Shown here piece by piece: positions 25,371 through 33,052 of a DNA stretch of 33,052 nucleotides. The stretch covers positions 1 through 33,052 of the forward strand of contig CANJBY010000022.1 of assembly GCA_947472735.1 (NCBI GenBank), written 5' to 3'. The notes beneath the pieces are model-generated. The model did not search any database. It saw only the letters and a list, made by a program, of their open reading frames with translations, and was not told the origin of the DNA. How positions within the stretch are numbered: the stretch's first letter is position 1; each line of letters starts with the position of its first letter. This stretch comes from Sphingomonadaceae bacterium. GTDB lineage: Bacteria; Pseudomonadota; Alphaproteobacteria; Sphingomonadales; Sphingomonadaceae. Made by a program: the position numbers and the translations under genes.

Positions 25371-25497
25371 GACCTGTCTCTAAACCCGTCATGGTCAAGG
25401 GGAGGTAAAGGCTCCCTTCAATTTTTGTTGACCTTCGTTAAGGCCTATTCATCCCCGTTCTTTGCGCCCGCCGCGCTGCTTGTGTATGGGCCGCGCG

Positions 25498-26628
25498 ATG
25501 ACCCCGGTGGCCAACTCCTCTGCGCTGTTCCAGCTGCCCGAGCCTCTGGCCGGCAAGAGGATCGTCGTCGCCATGTCGGGCGGGGTCGACAGCTCGGTGG
25601 TCGCGGCGCTCGCAGCTTCCAGCGGCGCCGAAGTAATCGGCATCACACTGCAGCTCTATGACTATGGCGCCGCGACCGGGCGCAAGGGTGCCTGCTGCGC
25701 CGGCGACGACATCCGCGACGCGCGCGCGGTCGCCGATCGGCTCGGCATCGCGCACTACGTCTTCGATCATGAGTCGGCGTTTCGCGAGGAAGTGGTGGAA
25801 CGCTTCGCCGACGAATATCTCGCCGGACGCACCCCGATCCCCTGCATTCGCTGCAACATGGGGCCCAAGTTCACCGATCTCTTCGCCATGGCCAGAGAAC
25901 TCGGCGCAGATTGCCTCGCGACAGGTCACTATGTCCGCCGGATCGAAACGCCAGCCGGAGCGGAGCTGCACCGTGCCATCGACCCCGCGCGTGACCAGTC
26001 CTACTTCCTCTATGCCACCACCGATGCACAGCTTGATTTCCTCCGCTTCCCGCTAGGCGGCATGGAGAAAACCGAAGTGCGCCGCATCGCGGAGACGGCC
26101 GGCCTGCGCAATGCCGCCAAGCCGGACAGCCAGGACATCTGCTTCGTCCCCGATGGCGACTACGCCAAGGTCGTCCGCGCGATCAGGCCCGAAGCCGAAA
26201 CCGCAGGAACAATCGTTCATGCCGAAACCGGCGCGATGCTGGGCGAACACCGGGGGATCATCCACTTTACCGTGGGGCAGCGGCGCGGCCTCGAGATCGG
26301 GGGGCAGGCCGAGCCGCTCTACGTGACCGGGATTGACGCGCCGGAACACCGCGTGCTGGTCGGCCCGCGCCGCCTGCTTGCGGTCAGCGGCGCCAGACTG
26401 GTCGAGACCAACCGCATCGGCCCACTGCCGGACGCGCCGCTGACGGCCAAGGTCCGCTCGCTCGCCCGGCCGGTGCCGATCGAACTCGACGGCCCGCTAG
26501 GCGACGGCGCACCCACCCGGATCCGCTTCCTCGCGCCGGAATACGGCGTCGCGCCCGGGCAAGCAGCCGTTCTCTATGCGGGTGAACGCGTGGTCGGCGG
26601 CGGATGGATTGCGGAGACCGAAGTCTAG
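25498..26628 (+). CDS. mnmA: tRNA-specific 2-thiouridylase MnmA
   Basis: Adds the 2-thio group to U34 of tRNA-Lys, -Glu and -Gln, using ATP and persulfide sulfur from the cysteine desulfurase relay. The PP-loop SGGVDSSV is at residues 27-34, the catalytic Cys119 in [11 protein letters not shown] and the second Cys215 in [12 protein letters not shown]; the C-terminal domain ends in a beta-barrel with [17 protein letters not shown] 25498 gives 376 residues; an upstream ATG at 25486 is possible. The last 4 bp overlap the end of the convergent membrane-protein gene. Confidence 0.96.
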   Translation: MTPVANSSALFQLPEPLAGKRIVVAMSGGVDSSVVAALAASSGAEVIGITLQLYDYGAATGRKGACCAGDDIRDARAVADRLGIAHYVFDHESAFREEVVERFADEYLAGRTPIPCIRCNMGPKFTDLFAMARELGADCLATGHYVRRIETPAGAELHRAIDPARDQSYFLYATTDAQLDFLRFPLGGMEKTEVRRIAETAGLRNAAKPDSQDICFVPDGDYAKVVRAIRPEAETAGTIVHAETGAMLGEHRGIIHFTVGQRRGLEIGGQAEPLYVTGIDAPEHRVLVGPRRLLAVSGARLVETNRIGPLPDAPLTAKVRSLARPVPIELDGPLGDGAPTRIRFLAPEYGVAPGQAAVLYAGERVVGGGWIAETEV

Positions 26629-26984
26629 TCGCGCCACGTCTCCAGCACGCAGCCCTGACCCTCGCGAAAGGATGCGGTCTGCACGGCAACCAGCGGAAAG
26701 CGGGCGGTGACGCTTTTGGCCGGTTCGTCTTCGCTCAGCAGCACCAGCCCCATGCCTGATTCGAAATCCTTGCGGCAATCGGCAAGGCTGCGCCCACCGG
26801 CGTAGCGGCACGAGCAGGCGACTCGGGCGCCATACGAAGCACCAGTCAGTCCGTAGGAATGGATCGTCGGCCAGAACCAGGCAGCGGCAAGGAACAGCAG
26901 GGCTCCGACCACCGCCAGGGACAGGCGCAGACGCCTGCGCGGCGGTACCGCGGGCGGGATCGGTTCTGGCTTTGCAGTTGCCAT
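26625..26984 (-). CDS. Small single-span membrane protein of unknown function (119 aa)
   Basis: A cytoplasmic Pro/Arg-rich N-terminus (1-20), one membrane helix [18 protein letters not shown] (about 21-38) and an exported domain of about 80 residues with four cysteines (57, 59, 70, 112), [18 protein letters not shown] being the distinctive part; two disulfides or a metal site are possible. I recognise no named family. It is transcribed away from the serine-hydrolase gene (32 bp between starts), which also encodes an exported enzyme and may share a bidirectional promoter. Confidence 0.75.
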   Translation of the reverse strand: MATAKPEPIPPAVPPRRRLRLSLAVVGALLFLAAAWFWPTIHSYGLTGASYGARVACSCRYAGGRSLADCRKDFESGMGLVLLSEDEPAKSVTARFPLVAVQTASFREGQGCVLETWRD

Positions 26985-27016
26985 CGCGGGCTGCCTTGGC
27001 GCATGGAAGACACACC

Positions 27017-28138
27017 ATGCGCCCTCGTCTGTCCCTTATCCTGCCCTTCTTGATGCTGCCAGTGCTTGCGTCCTGCTCGCCGAGCGAAAGTGCGCCGACA
27101 CCGCTGGATCCGGGCGCACTCAAGGCGGTCGTGCAGAAACCAGGCATCAATCGCGACAAGTTGGCGCGGGCGGTGGACGCCTTGTTCACGGCGCCTGACT
27201 CGGCTGAAACCCGGGCGTTGGTCGTGTTGCACAAAGGCCGGATCGTGGCTGAGCGCTATGCGCCTGGTTACCACGAGAACACCCGCTTCGTTTCGTGGTC
27301 GATGGCCAAGAGCGTCACCGGGGTGCTGATCGGCCTGCTGGTCTCGGACGGCCGATTGCGACTGGACGAAAGCGTGCCTGTGCCGGCCTGGCAACGCCCG
27401 GGGGACCCGCGGGGAGAGATCACCCTGCGCCAGCTGCTGCAAATGCGCTCGGGCCTGCGCCACGACGAAACGACCAGCCCGCCATATGACGCCGATACGG
27501 TCCGGATGCTGTTTCTCGACGGGCGCGACAATATGGCGAGCTATGCCGAGGCTCAGCCGCTCGAGGCGGAGCCGGGCCGGAAATATGAATACAGCACGGC
27601 CACCAGCGTAATCCTGGCCGACATCGCCGCCCGCACCCTGACCGACAGCGTCGATCCGAACGTGCGCCGGCAAGTGGTGTCCGACTATTTGCGGGCACGC
27701 CTGTTCGAGCCGGTCGGCATGCGGTCCATGCTGCCCGAATTCGACGCCGCCGGTACCATGGTCGGGGGCAGCCTGATCCATGGCACCGCGCGCGACTGGG
27801 CGCGGTTCGGAGAGTTCCTGCGCAACGGCGGAGCGGTCAAAGGCGCGCAGATCATTCCCCGCGCCTGGATCGAGTTCATGGTGTCGTCCTCACCGCGCAA
27901 CCGCGGCTACGGCGCGCAGATCTGGATCAACAAGCCTCAGCCATACGGGCACGAAGTACTGTTTCCGGGCCGAGCCCCGGCCAGCCTGTTCAGCTGCGTT
28001 GGCCATCTCGGCCAGTACGTCATGGTCTCGCCCGTTCAGGAGCTGGTGGTGGTTCGCCTCGGCAAGACCGAGGACGAGGCCCGGGCGCCGCTGGTCGGCC
28101 GACTCGCCGACATCGTCAACCTGTTCCCCCGGACTTAG
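27017..28138 (+). CDS. Serine hydrolase, class C beta-lactamase fold, predicted lipoprotein
   Basis: A 373-residue exported enzyme of the beta-lactamase/EstB/6-aminohexanoate-dimer hydrolase family; it may be an esterase or peptidase, and it should not be read as a resistance gene. The lipobox L-A-S-C has Cys20. The catalytic SxxK is SMAK at 95-98, the second motif Tyr192-Ser193 in KYEYSTATSVI, and a late GxG-like region is FPGRAPASLF, with an atypical third motif. ATG 27017 just before the signal peptide is chosen over an upstream frame extension. MFS follows 66 bp downstream. Confidence 0.88.
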   Translation: MRPRLSLILPFLMLPVLASCSPSESAPTPLDPGALKAVVQKPGINRDKLARAVDALFTAPDSAETRALVVLHKGRIVAERYAPGYHENTRFVSWSMAKSVTGVLIGLLVSDGRLRLDESVPVPAWQRPGDPRGEITLRQLLQMRSGLRHDETTSPPYDADTVRMLFLDGRDNMASYAEAQPLEAEPGRKYEYSTATSVILADIAARTLTDSVDPNVRRQVVSDYLRARLFEPVGMRSMLPEFDAAGTMVGGSLIHGTARDWARFGEFLRNGGAVKGAQIIPRAWIEFMVSSSPRNRGYGAQIWINKPQPYGHEVLFPGRAPASLFSCVGHLGQYVMVSPVQELVVVRLGKTEDEARAPLVGRLADIVNLFPRT

Positions 28139-28204
28139 TTCGCGCCGCGCTTGCTCGCGCCCATTTCACGGTTATCGTGCGACCAACCGGGGGAGTTGCA
28201 CACC

Positions 28205-29443
28205 ATGGACGACACAAAGCGCATGCCATCGCGGCAATTGCAGGCCGCATTGGTGCTGCTGCTCGGGCTCTCGATCCTGCTAACATATGTCGACCGCGGC
28301 GCAGTATCGCTGGCCGCGCCGAAAATGAATGCAGAGCTGGGGATCGACCCGGCCGAATTCGGCCTGATCGTCTCGGTGTTCTTCATGGCCTATACCCCCC
28401 TGCAGCTCGCCATCGGCTGGGCTTGCGACCGCTTCTCGGTCTACCGCCTGTTCAGCCTGGGTGTCGCGATCTGGGCTCTGGCGACGTTCGCCACCGGTTT
28501 CGCCAGCGGCTTCGGGATGTTGCTGGCGCTGCGGGTCCTGCTGGGCCTGGGCGAGAGCATCTGCTTCCCGGGCGCGTCAAAGATCATCGCCCGCCATATC
28601 CCGCCAGAGCGGCGCGGCGTGTCCAATGCGGTGGTGGTGGCGGGCCTGGCCTTCGGTCCGGCGGTGGGCACCTTCTTTGGCGGCTTCATCCTTGCGGAGT
28701 GGGGTTGGCGGACGATCTTCTGGGCGTTCGGCGCAATAACGGTGTTCTGGCTGCTTCCGTGGGGAGCCGTTGTGCGCCGCATCCAGGCCGAAGCGCCTCC
28801 GATCGCAGAGAAGCCTTACCCGATGCTGCGCCTCTTGCGCTTCCGCGCGCTTTGGGTGGTCGGCCTCGGACACTTCTCGGCCAATTTCGCCAACTACTTC
28901 ATCCTCTCCTGGCTCCCGCTGTTCCTCACCTCCGGCCGCGGCTTGTCGATCGCGACGATGACGGTGATGACCACGACGACGTATCTGATGCAGGGCGTCG
29001 CCACGATCGTGGCCGGCCATCTCAGTGATATGTGGACTGCCTCGGGCCGTGATGAGGGCGCTTTGCGGCGTACGCTGTGCGTCGTCGGAGCGAGCGGTGC
29101 GGCGATCGGCATTTTCAGTGTCGCCTATGCAGAGAGCACGGCTGCGTTGTTCGGCTGGCTCGCCTTTACCGGCGTGACCTGCGGCATCGTGAACAGCAAT
29201 ATCTTCTCGATCGCGCAGATCTTCGCGGGACCGCGGCTCGCCGGCAGCTGGATCGGGGTGCAGAATACCATGTCCAACCTGGCCGGTATCATAGCACCGG
29301 GCGTAACCGGGTTGATGATCAAGTCGGCCGGCGGCAATTACCAGTCGGCATTCGCCCTGGCTGCGGGGGTCTGTGTTGTTGGCGCGCTGGGCTGGCAGTT
29401 CCTGCTGCCCAAGGTTCAGCCGGTCACGGTTGCGGCGGACTGA
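28205..29443 (+). CDS. Major facilitator superfamily transporter (anion:cation symporter type)
   Basis: A 412-residue, 12-helix transporter. After TM1 (ALVLLLGLSILLTYVDRGAV) come the MFS A-motif-like region GWACDRFSVYRLF, and RVLLGLGESICFPGASKIIARHIPPERRG in two parts, typical of the anion:cation symporter (glucarate/hexuronate/phthalate) family. The substrate is not predictable. GGGGAG near 28190-28195 supports the ATG at 28205. It may be co-transcribed with the serine hydrolase and ends 4 bp before the rplL terminator hairpin of the opposite strand. Confidence 0.9.
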   Translation: MDDTKRMPSRQLQAALVLLLGLSILLTYVDRGAVSLAAPKMNAELGIDPAEFGLIVSVFFMAYTPLQLAIGWACDRFSVYRLFSLGVAIWALATFATGFASGFGMLLALRVLLGLGESICFPGASKIIARHIPPERRGVSNAVVVAGLAFGPAVGTFFGGFILAEWGWRTIFWAFGAITVFWLLPWGAVVRRIQAEAPPIAEKPYPMLRLLRFRALWVVGLGHFSANFANYFILSWLPLFLTSGRGLSIATMTVMTTTTYLMQGVATIVAGHLSDMWTASGRDEGALRRTLCVVGASGAAIGIFSVAYAESTAALFGWLAFTGVTCGIVNSNIFSIAQIFAGPRLAGSWIGVQNTMSNLAGIIAPGVTGLMIKSAGGNYQSAFALAAGVCVVGALGWQFLLPKVQPVTVAAD

Positions 29444-29447
29444 CATG

Positions 29448-29475
29448 AAAAGGGCGGAACCTTGCGGCTCCGCCC
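29448..29475 (-). terminator. Rho-independent terminator of rplJL
   Basis: Read on the minus strand: GGGCGGAGCC, loop GCAA, GGTTCCGCCC, then TTTT. The stem is 10 bp with one G-U pair and a GNRA tetraloop, 67 bp after the rplL stop. It ends the ribosomal operon before any further gene. Confidence 0.9.
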
Positions 29476-29542
29476 TCCCATCCGCGGGTGCTTCAAGACA
29501 CCCGAGAAACTCTTGATGACGCTGGCGGCTAACCGCCTGCAA

Positions 29543-29914
29543 TCACTTGATGTCGACCTTGCCGCCAGCGGCTTCGACCTTGGCCTTGATCTCTTCGGCT
29601 TCGGCCTTCGAGATGGCTTCCTTGATCGCCTTCGGCGCGGCTTCCACCAGCGACTTGGCTTCGGTCAGGCCCAGCTGGGTGATGGCGCGGACTTCCTTGA
29701 TGACGGCGATCTTGTTGCCACCGTCCGACACGAGGATCGCGTCGAATTCGGTCTGCTCTTCGGCCGCTTCGGCGGCAGCGGCAGGAGCCGCAGCAACGGC
29801 GACGGCAGCAGCTGCGGAAACGCCCCATGCTTCTTCCAGGGCCTTGGCAAGGTCAGCCGCCTCGAGGACGGTCAGCTTCGAAAGTTCTTCAACGAGCTTG
29901 GCGATATCGGCCAT
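29543..29914 (-). CDS. rplL: 50S ribosomal protein L7/L12
   Basis: The acidic stalk protein that recruits translational GTPases. [20 protein letters not shown] is the dimerising N-domain, an Ala-rich hinge (about 32-50) follows, and the C-terminal factor-binding domain contains [20 protein letters not shown] and ends [12 protein letters not shown]. The length of 123 is normal. It is 66 bp after rplJ and followed by a terminator. Confidence 0.98.
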   Translation of the reverse strand: MADIAKLVEELSKLTVLEAADLAKALEEAWGVSAAAAVAVAAAPAAAAEAAEEQTEFDAILVSDGGNKIAVIKEVRAITQLGLTEAKSLVEAAPKAIKEAISKAEAEEIKAKVEAAGGKVDIK

Positions 29915-29980
29915 GATGTTTCACTCCTGATGTGCTTGGACCCGGTGCAAACGCGCCGGGAAATTCGAATGTGATCAGTC

Positions 29981-30496
29981 TTACGCGGCTTCTTTGGCGG
30001 CATATGCGCCGAAGACGCGGGCGAGCTTGCCAGCCGGAGCCACGACAACCTGAGCGATCTTAGTCGCCGGTGCCTGGACAAGGCCGATAAGCCTGGCGCG
30101 CAGTTCGTCGAGCGAAGGCATCGAGGCGAGCGCCTTGATCCCGTCCGCGTTCAGAACCAGCGAACCCATCGCGCCGCCAACGATTTCCAACTTGTCGTTG
30201 GTCTTGGCGAATTCGACAGCGATCTTTGCCGCAGCAACCGGATCGACCGAAGTCGCCAGTGCCACTGGGCCGGTGAACAGGTCACCAATCCCGGCATAGT
30301 TCGTGTCCGCGATGGCCAGCTTGGCAAGACTGTTCTTGGAAACCTTGAACGACGCACCAGCTTCCCGCATCTTCACGCGCAGGGCCGTGGTCTGAGCCAC
30401 GGACATGCCGAGGTTGCGGGTGATCACCACCACGCCGACCTCGTTGAAGGTTGCGTTCAGAGTTGCGACCGCATCGGCTTTCTGCGAACGATCCAT
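29981..30496 (-). CDS. rplJ: 50S ribosomal protein L10
   Basis: The stalk base that anchors L7/L12 dimers to 23S rRNA. MDRSQKADAVATLNATFNEV is the standard start, VSKNSLAKLAI and VVVAPAGKLARVFGAYAAKE are conserved, and the C-terminal helix carries L12 binding. 171 residues, family length. The ribosome site GGAG is 6 bp before ATG 30496. In many bacteria L10(L12) represses translation of this mRNA through its leader, which here is about 240 nt. Confidence 0.98.
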   Translation of the reverse strand: MDRSQKADAVATLNATFNEVGVVVITRNLGMSVAQTTALRVKMREAGASFKVSKNSLAKLAIADTNYAGIGDLFTGPVALATSVDPVAAAKIAVEFAKTNDKLEIVGGAMGSLVLNADGIKALASMPSLDELRARLIGLVQAPATKIAQVVVAPAGKLARVFGAYAAKEAA

Positions 30497-30745
30497 GCTT
30501 ACTCCTTCACGAATGATCGCACGGGAAACCCGCGCGACCGGCTACGTTGTCCGCACCGCCGAAGCGGCACGGGCGAGTCCGTTGAAGGGGAAGGAGCGAC
30601 GCGAAACACGCCGTAAGCACGCAGCAGGGCTGCGGGCGAAATTCTCTTTTCCCTGTCTAGGCTGGAAATTAAGCGCGGGCAGATCCCGTGCACCAACTGT
30701 CTCGGACGGATGATCGGCAGGCACGAGTCCCGCCGGTCGGGCCGC
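30497..30745 (-). promoter_or_regulatory. Long 5' leader of rplJL, candidate L10 autoregulatory region
   Basis: Between the predicted start near 30740 and the rplJ ATG are about 240 nt with no credible ORF on the minus strand, and GC-rich segments able to fold. Long leaders bound by the L10-L12 complex are known for rplJL in E. coli and Bacillus; by position this is likely one, but I cannot identify the kink-turn by eye. Confidence 0.45.
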
Positions 30746-30774
30746 GCAATTAGCAGCGCGGTGCGCAAAGTCAA
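30746..30774 (-). promoter_or_regulatory. Candidate rplJL promoter
   Basis: TTGACT (30774-30769), 17 bp, AATTGC (30751-30746) followed by GCGG. In exact register with the tRNA-Thr promoter of this window: TTGACTTT, 15 bases, AATWGCGCG in both. The GC-rich discriminator fits growth-rate control. Confidence 0.55.
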
Positions 30775-30798
30775 GGAAAGCCGCGCCGAAACCCTTCC

Positions 30799-30806
30799 TT
30801 AACCAT
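30799..30806 (+). promoter_or_regulatory. CtrA-like half site TTAACCAT
   Basis: TTAACCAT, 44 bp upstream of the methyltransferase ATG, equals the half-site form of the CtrA box; the second TTAA at 7 bp spacing is missing on both sides. The window encodes the CtrA inhibitor SciP, so CtrA sites are expected somewhere, but an 8-mer alone is weak. Confidence 0.25.
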
Positions 30807-30849
30807 GCCGCCCTAGCATCGCCGTGAACTTTCGACGGGAACGACGGGT

Positions 30850-31488
30850 ATGAATGGATCGGGTATAAGCATGGCCACGCGGCCGGCATGGCTTTCGCCG
30901 CAGTTGCTTGATCGCACCGAGCAGGTGGTGATCGTGCTGCTGTGGAGCCTGATGGCCTGGCGCGTCACGGATTCGGTGAACCCGGTCGCACCGATGCTGC
31001 TGCTATCTGAAACCGCAGTCGCCATCTTCGTGCTGATCCGCCGGTCGACCACCAATATCTCGATGAAACTGGGCGATTGGCTGCTGGCGATCACCGCCAC
31101 CGCTGCGCCACTACTGATCGATCCGCGCAATGTTTCCGATCACGGCATGCTTATCCCGGCCGTGGTACTGGTGGCGATCGGAAAGGTGCTACAGGCGGGC
31201 GCCAAGCTTTCACTACGGCGCAGCTTCGGCATTGCCCCGGCCAATCGCGGGATCAAGGTCGAAGGCGCTTACCGACTGGTGCGCCATCCGATGTATGCCG
31301 GCTATCTGCTGTGCCACATCGGCATCCTGGCCGGCGTCTTCAGCCTCCCGAACCTCGCACTTTATGTCATTGCCTGGATCGCCCAGATCCGCCGTCTGAT
31401 CGCCGAGGAGGATCTGCTGTCGGCCGATCCGTCCTACCGCGACTATATGGAAAAGGTTCGCTGGCGGCTGGTGCCCGGCGTCTTCTAA
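30850..31488 (+). CDS. Isoprenylcysteine carboxyl methyltransferase-family membrane protein
   Basis: A 212-residue multi-span protein (about five membrane segments) of the ICMT/PEMT methyltransferase superfamily. The C-terminal SAM-binding signature is clear: GAYRLVRHPMYAGYL (about 139-153) with RHPMYAG, followed by the Glu-Glu pair at 186-187 in LIAEEDLL and YRDYMEKVRWRLVP. Bacterial substrates may be lipids or small isoprenoids; none is indicated here. The start is uncertain: ATG 30850 or ATG 30871 (MATRPAW). Confidence 0.85.
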   Translation: MNGSGISMATRPAWLSPQLLDRTEQVVIVLLWSLMAWRVTDSVNPVAPMLLLSETAVAIFVLIRRSTTNISMKLGDWLLAITATAAPLLIDPRNVSDHGMLIPAVVLVAIGKVLQAGAKLSLRRSFGIAPANRGIKVEGAYRLVRHPMYAGYLLCHIGILAGVFSLPNLALYVIAWIAQIRRLIAEEDLLSADPSYRDYMEKVRWRLVPGVF

Positions 31489-31504
31489 CCAGCCCTACGC
31501 ACGC

Positions 31505-32191
31505 TCAATTCAGCGAAACCCACTGCCGCATATCGGCAACCGTTAGCCATTTGGCTTCGGCATTGGGGACCGAATTGGTCATCGCGTAGAAGGCCGAAGC
31601 AGAGGCCGCGCTCATCCCCATTTCGCGATAGTAATCGAGATAGGCGCGGTTTTCCGGCGCGTCGGCGGGATAGTCGCGCGCTTCGCGGCCCAGATCGTCA
31701 GCCCAGGAATGGACCGCGAACTCCGCACCCTGATCGGCGGTATGGCTGATCCCGGCCAGGAACAGCTCGACCGCGCCCGAGCGCACTGAGCCGTTGTTGG
31801 GCACATGGGTCGCGAGGCCGCGCTCATGGATCATGCGGCCGAGGCGCAGATTGGCGCGGTCGTCTTCGGTGCCGGGGCATTCGACCAGTTCCAGCACGCC
31901 AATGCCGGGATAAGCCGCGAGCATCGCCTTGAATGCAGCAGGCGAGCGCTCGTCGGTAGCATCGACCAGTGCGGCGCGGTCATGATCGAGCACCCGGAAG
32001 GGTCCGAATGCGGCAATGCCGGCCGGGACCGGGACCAGAGCGGATTGAACGAACCGCTCGGACGTGCCGGCCGAGCCGTAGTCATCGACGATCACTTCCT
32101 CGTCCACGATCTCGTAGGCCAGCGTCTGGGCGTGCACAGGGGCAGCCAGAGCGGCGAGGAACCGCAGGAGCAGGGCGGCAATGCGGCGCAT
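31505..32191 (-). CDS. Exported ClpP-like (crotonase-fold) protein
   Basis: A 228-residue secreted protein with a cleavable signal peptide (about 1-21, ending VHA-Q). The central part follows the pattern of periplasmic ClpP/SppA-like proteins of the COG3904 type: a beta strand IGVLELVE, then RLGRMIHERGLATHV, then SGAVELFLAG where Ser138 sits at the nucleophile position, then FAVHSW with His161 at the place of the ClpP histidine. YLDYYREMGMSAASASAFY is also typical of that group. The usual glycine-rich SPGG loop is replaced by CPGTEDD, so activity is uncertain. It converges with the methyltransferase gene. Confidence 0.6.
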   Translation of the reverse strand: MRRIAALLLRFLAALAAPVHAQTLAYEIVDEEVIVDDYGSAGTSERFVQSALVPVPAGIAAFGPFRVLDHDRAALVDATDERSPAAFKAMLAAYPGIGVLELVECPGTEDDRANLRLGRMIHERGLATHVPNNGSVRSGAVELFLAGISHTADQGAEFAVHSWADDLGREARDYPADAPENRAYLDYYREMGMSAASASAFYAMTNSVPNAEAKWLTVADMRQWVSLN

Positions 32192-32350
32192 GCAGCCCCC
32201 ATGCGCCTGGCCGCTTTACCGGCATGCTTCGGGAACAGGTTAAGACCGCCTTACCGGACTACTTGATCCGCTTCGGAGCCAACCCCTGCCAGCCCCTCGA
32301 CAGGCCGCAGGCAGCCGGCCGTCAGCGAGAGCAGCACGGGGGGCATCGGC

Positions 32351-32927
32351 TTGGTCGCATTGGTATCGACGGTGGCATACCTCGGGCTCGAGGCGCGCGG
32401 GGTCGAGGTGCAATGCCAGATTGCCCCCGGCATGCCCGGCTTTCATCTTGTCGGCCTGCCCGACAAGGCCGTGAACGAAAGCCGCCAGCGGGTGCAGGCC
32501 GCGCTGGCCTCGCTCGGGCTGGCGCTCCCGCCCAAGCGCATCACCATCAACCTTTCCCCGGCGGACTTGCCCAAGGAAGGTTCGCATTACGACTTGCCGA
32601 TCGCGCTGGCGCTGCTCGCGGCAATGGGCGTGACCGATGCCGAACAGCTTGCCGATCACGTCGCGGTGGGTGAACTGTCGCTCGATGGGCGGATCGTCTC
32701 CTCGCCCGGCGTGCTGCTCGCTGCGATCCACGCCGCCGGGCTGGACAAAAACCTGATCTGTCCCGCCGCGCAGGGGGCGGAGGCGCGCTGGGCCAGCGGC
32801 ATCGCGATCCTCGCCGCGCCGGATCTCGTCAGCCTGCTCAACCACCTCAAGGGCACACAGGTGCTCACCGTGCCCGAGCCGGGCGAAGTGACCTTGCCCT
32901 CGCCCAGCGTCTCCCTTGACGTGGTGA
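32351..32927 (+). pseudogene. comM: ComM/YifB (Mg-chelatase-like AAA+ ATPase), truncated by an IS element
   Basis: ComM is a hexameric helicase that promotes branch migration during natural transformation. Only the N-terminal Lon-protease-like (ChlI) domain remains: VALVSTVAYLGLEARGVEV, PGFHLVGLPDKAVNESR, LPPKRITINLSPADLPKEG and LLNHLKGTQVLTVPEPGEV. The next expected element, the Walker A region after a DVKGQ-like motif, is missing; the frame runs into IS sequence and stops at 32944. TTG 32351 is the start, behind GGGGGG at 32338-32343. Normal proteins have about 500 residues, here fewer than 200. The rest may lie beyond the element. Confidence 0.88.
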
Positions 32928-33052
32928 CTATGCCGCTAGGCTGATTTGCCTGGCAAGCCATTTCTGTTCGAAAGCCATCGGGCTGGTATAACCCAGCGTC
33001 GAATGCAGCCGTCTGTGGTTATAGAAGGCAAGCCAGTCCATCACCTCGTCCT
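32917..33052 (-). mobile_element. IS3-family insertion sequence, one end
   Basis: The right edge of the window carries the end of an IS3-family element oriented leftward, interrupting comM. The exact border is not determined; sequence stops looking like comM around 32917-32928, where TGACG or TGGTGAC could be the TG-type terminus of the family. The other end, the inverted repeat partner and the target duplication are outside the window. Confidence 0.85.
32928..33052 (-). CDS. IS3-family transposase OrfB, C-terminal end (partial)
   Basis: The minus strand encodes the last 40 residues of an IS3-type DDE transposase: DEVMDWLAFYNHRRLHSTLG followed by YTSPMAFEQKWLARQ, then stop at 32930-32928. 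The YNxxRxHSTLGYxSPxxFE signature is diagnostic of the OrfB integrase core. The catalytic DDE residues lie beyond the window. Confidence 0.93.
   Translation of the reverse strand, partial: DEVMDWLAFYNHRRLHSTLGYTSPMAFEQKWLARQISLAA

Noticed and set aside
27017..28138. Calling the serine hydrolase an antibiotic resistance beta-lactamase
   Set aside because: The SxxK and Tyr-Ser motifs show only the fold; the third motif is atypical and EstB-like esterases are the closer type.

Overview
This GC-rich window is chromosomal DNA from an alphaproteobacterium, most likely a member of the Sphingomonadales (Novosphingobium, Sphingomonas or Erythrobacter-like). The grounds are a DUF1153/SciP-type cell-cycle regulator gene, a CIRCE-controlled groESL operon, a DUF3035 lipoprotein after lspA, a solo sucC next to etfBA, frequent GTG/TTG starts, and a repeat of the short-palindrome type common in sphingomonad genomes. 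The assignment is by recognition only; no database search was possible.

Layout. 1-1000: 5' part of groEL, then groES, a CIRCE operator and a promoter, all on the minus strand. 1-3.1 kb: a MATE exporter diverges from a lipoprotein cytochrome c, followed by tRNA-Thr(GGT). 3.2-11.0 kb: a tightly packed plus-strand run of gpmA, purE, purK, folA, ribF, ileS, lspA and a DUF3035 lipoprotein, most junctions overlapping by 4 bp or lying a few bases apart. It joins glycolysis, purine, folate and flavin cofactor supply, Ile-tRNA charging and lipoprotein maturation. 11-14 kb: a CorC/HlyC-type CBS membrane protein (minus), an OmpA-like glycine-zipper lipoprotein (plus) and a CysQ-like phosphatase gene that carries a one-base frameshift (minus). 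14.1-17.35 kb: sucC, then etfB-etfA ending in a clear intrinsic terminator. 17.4-18.6 kb: a protein with only a sigma-70 region 2 and a small helical protein whose transcript may be leaderless. 18.7-24.4 kb: an RND efflux operon (adaptor, pump, DUF445 membrane protein) with a good promoter. 24.7-25.4 kb: sciP and a small overlapping upstream gene. 25.5-29.4 kb: mnmA, a small membrane protein, a beta-lactamase-fold serine hydrolase and an MFS transporter. 29.4-30.8 kb: rplJ-rplL with a long leader and a terminator, not followed by rpoB. 30.8-33.05 kb: an ICMT-type membrane methyltransferase, a ClpP-like exported protein, and a comM gene cut off by an IS3-family element that runs off the right edge.

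Most of the window is housekeeping. I did not find a clearly new defence or metabolic system. The observations most worth following are: a 70-bp palindromic repeat sitting in frame inside ileS; the sigma-region-2-only protein; disruption of both cysQ-like and comM genes; palindromic operators upstream of etfBA and between the cysQ-like gene and sucC; and a common promoter design (TTGACTTT, 15 nt, AATWGCGCG) in front of tRNA-Thr and rplJL.
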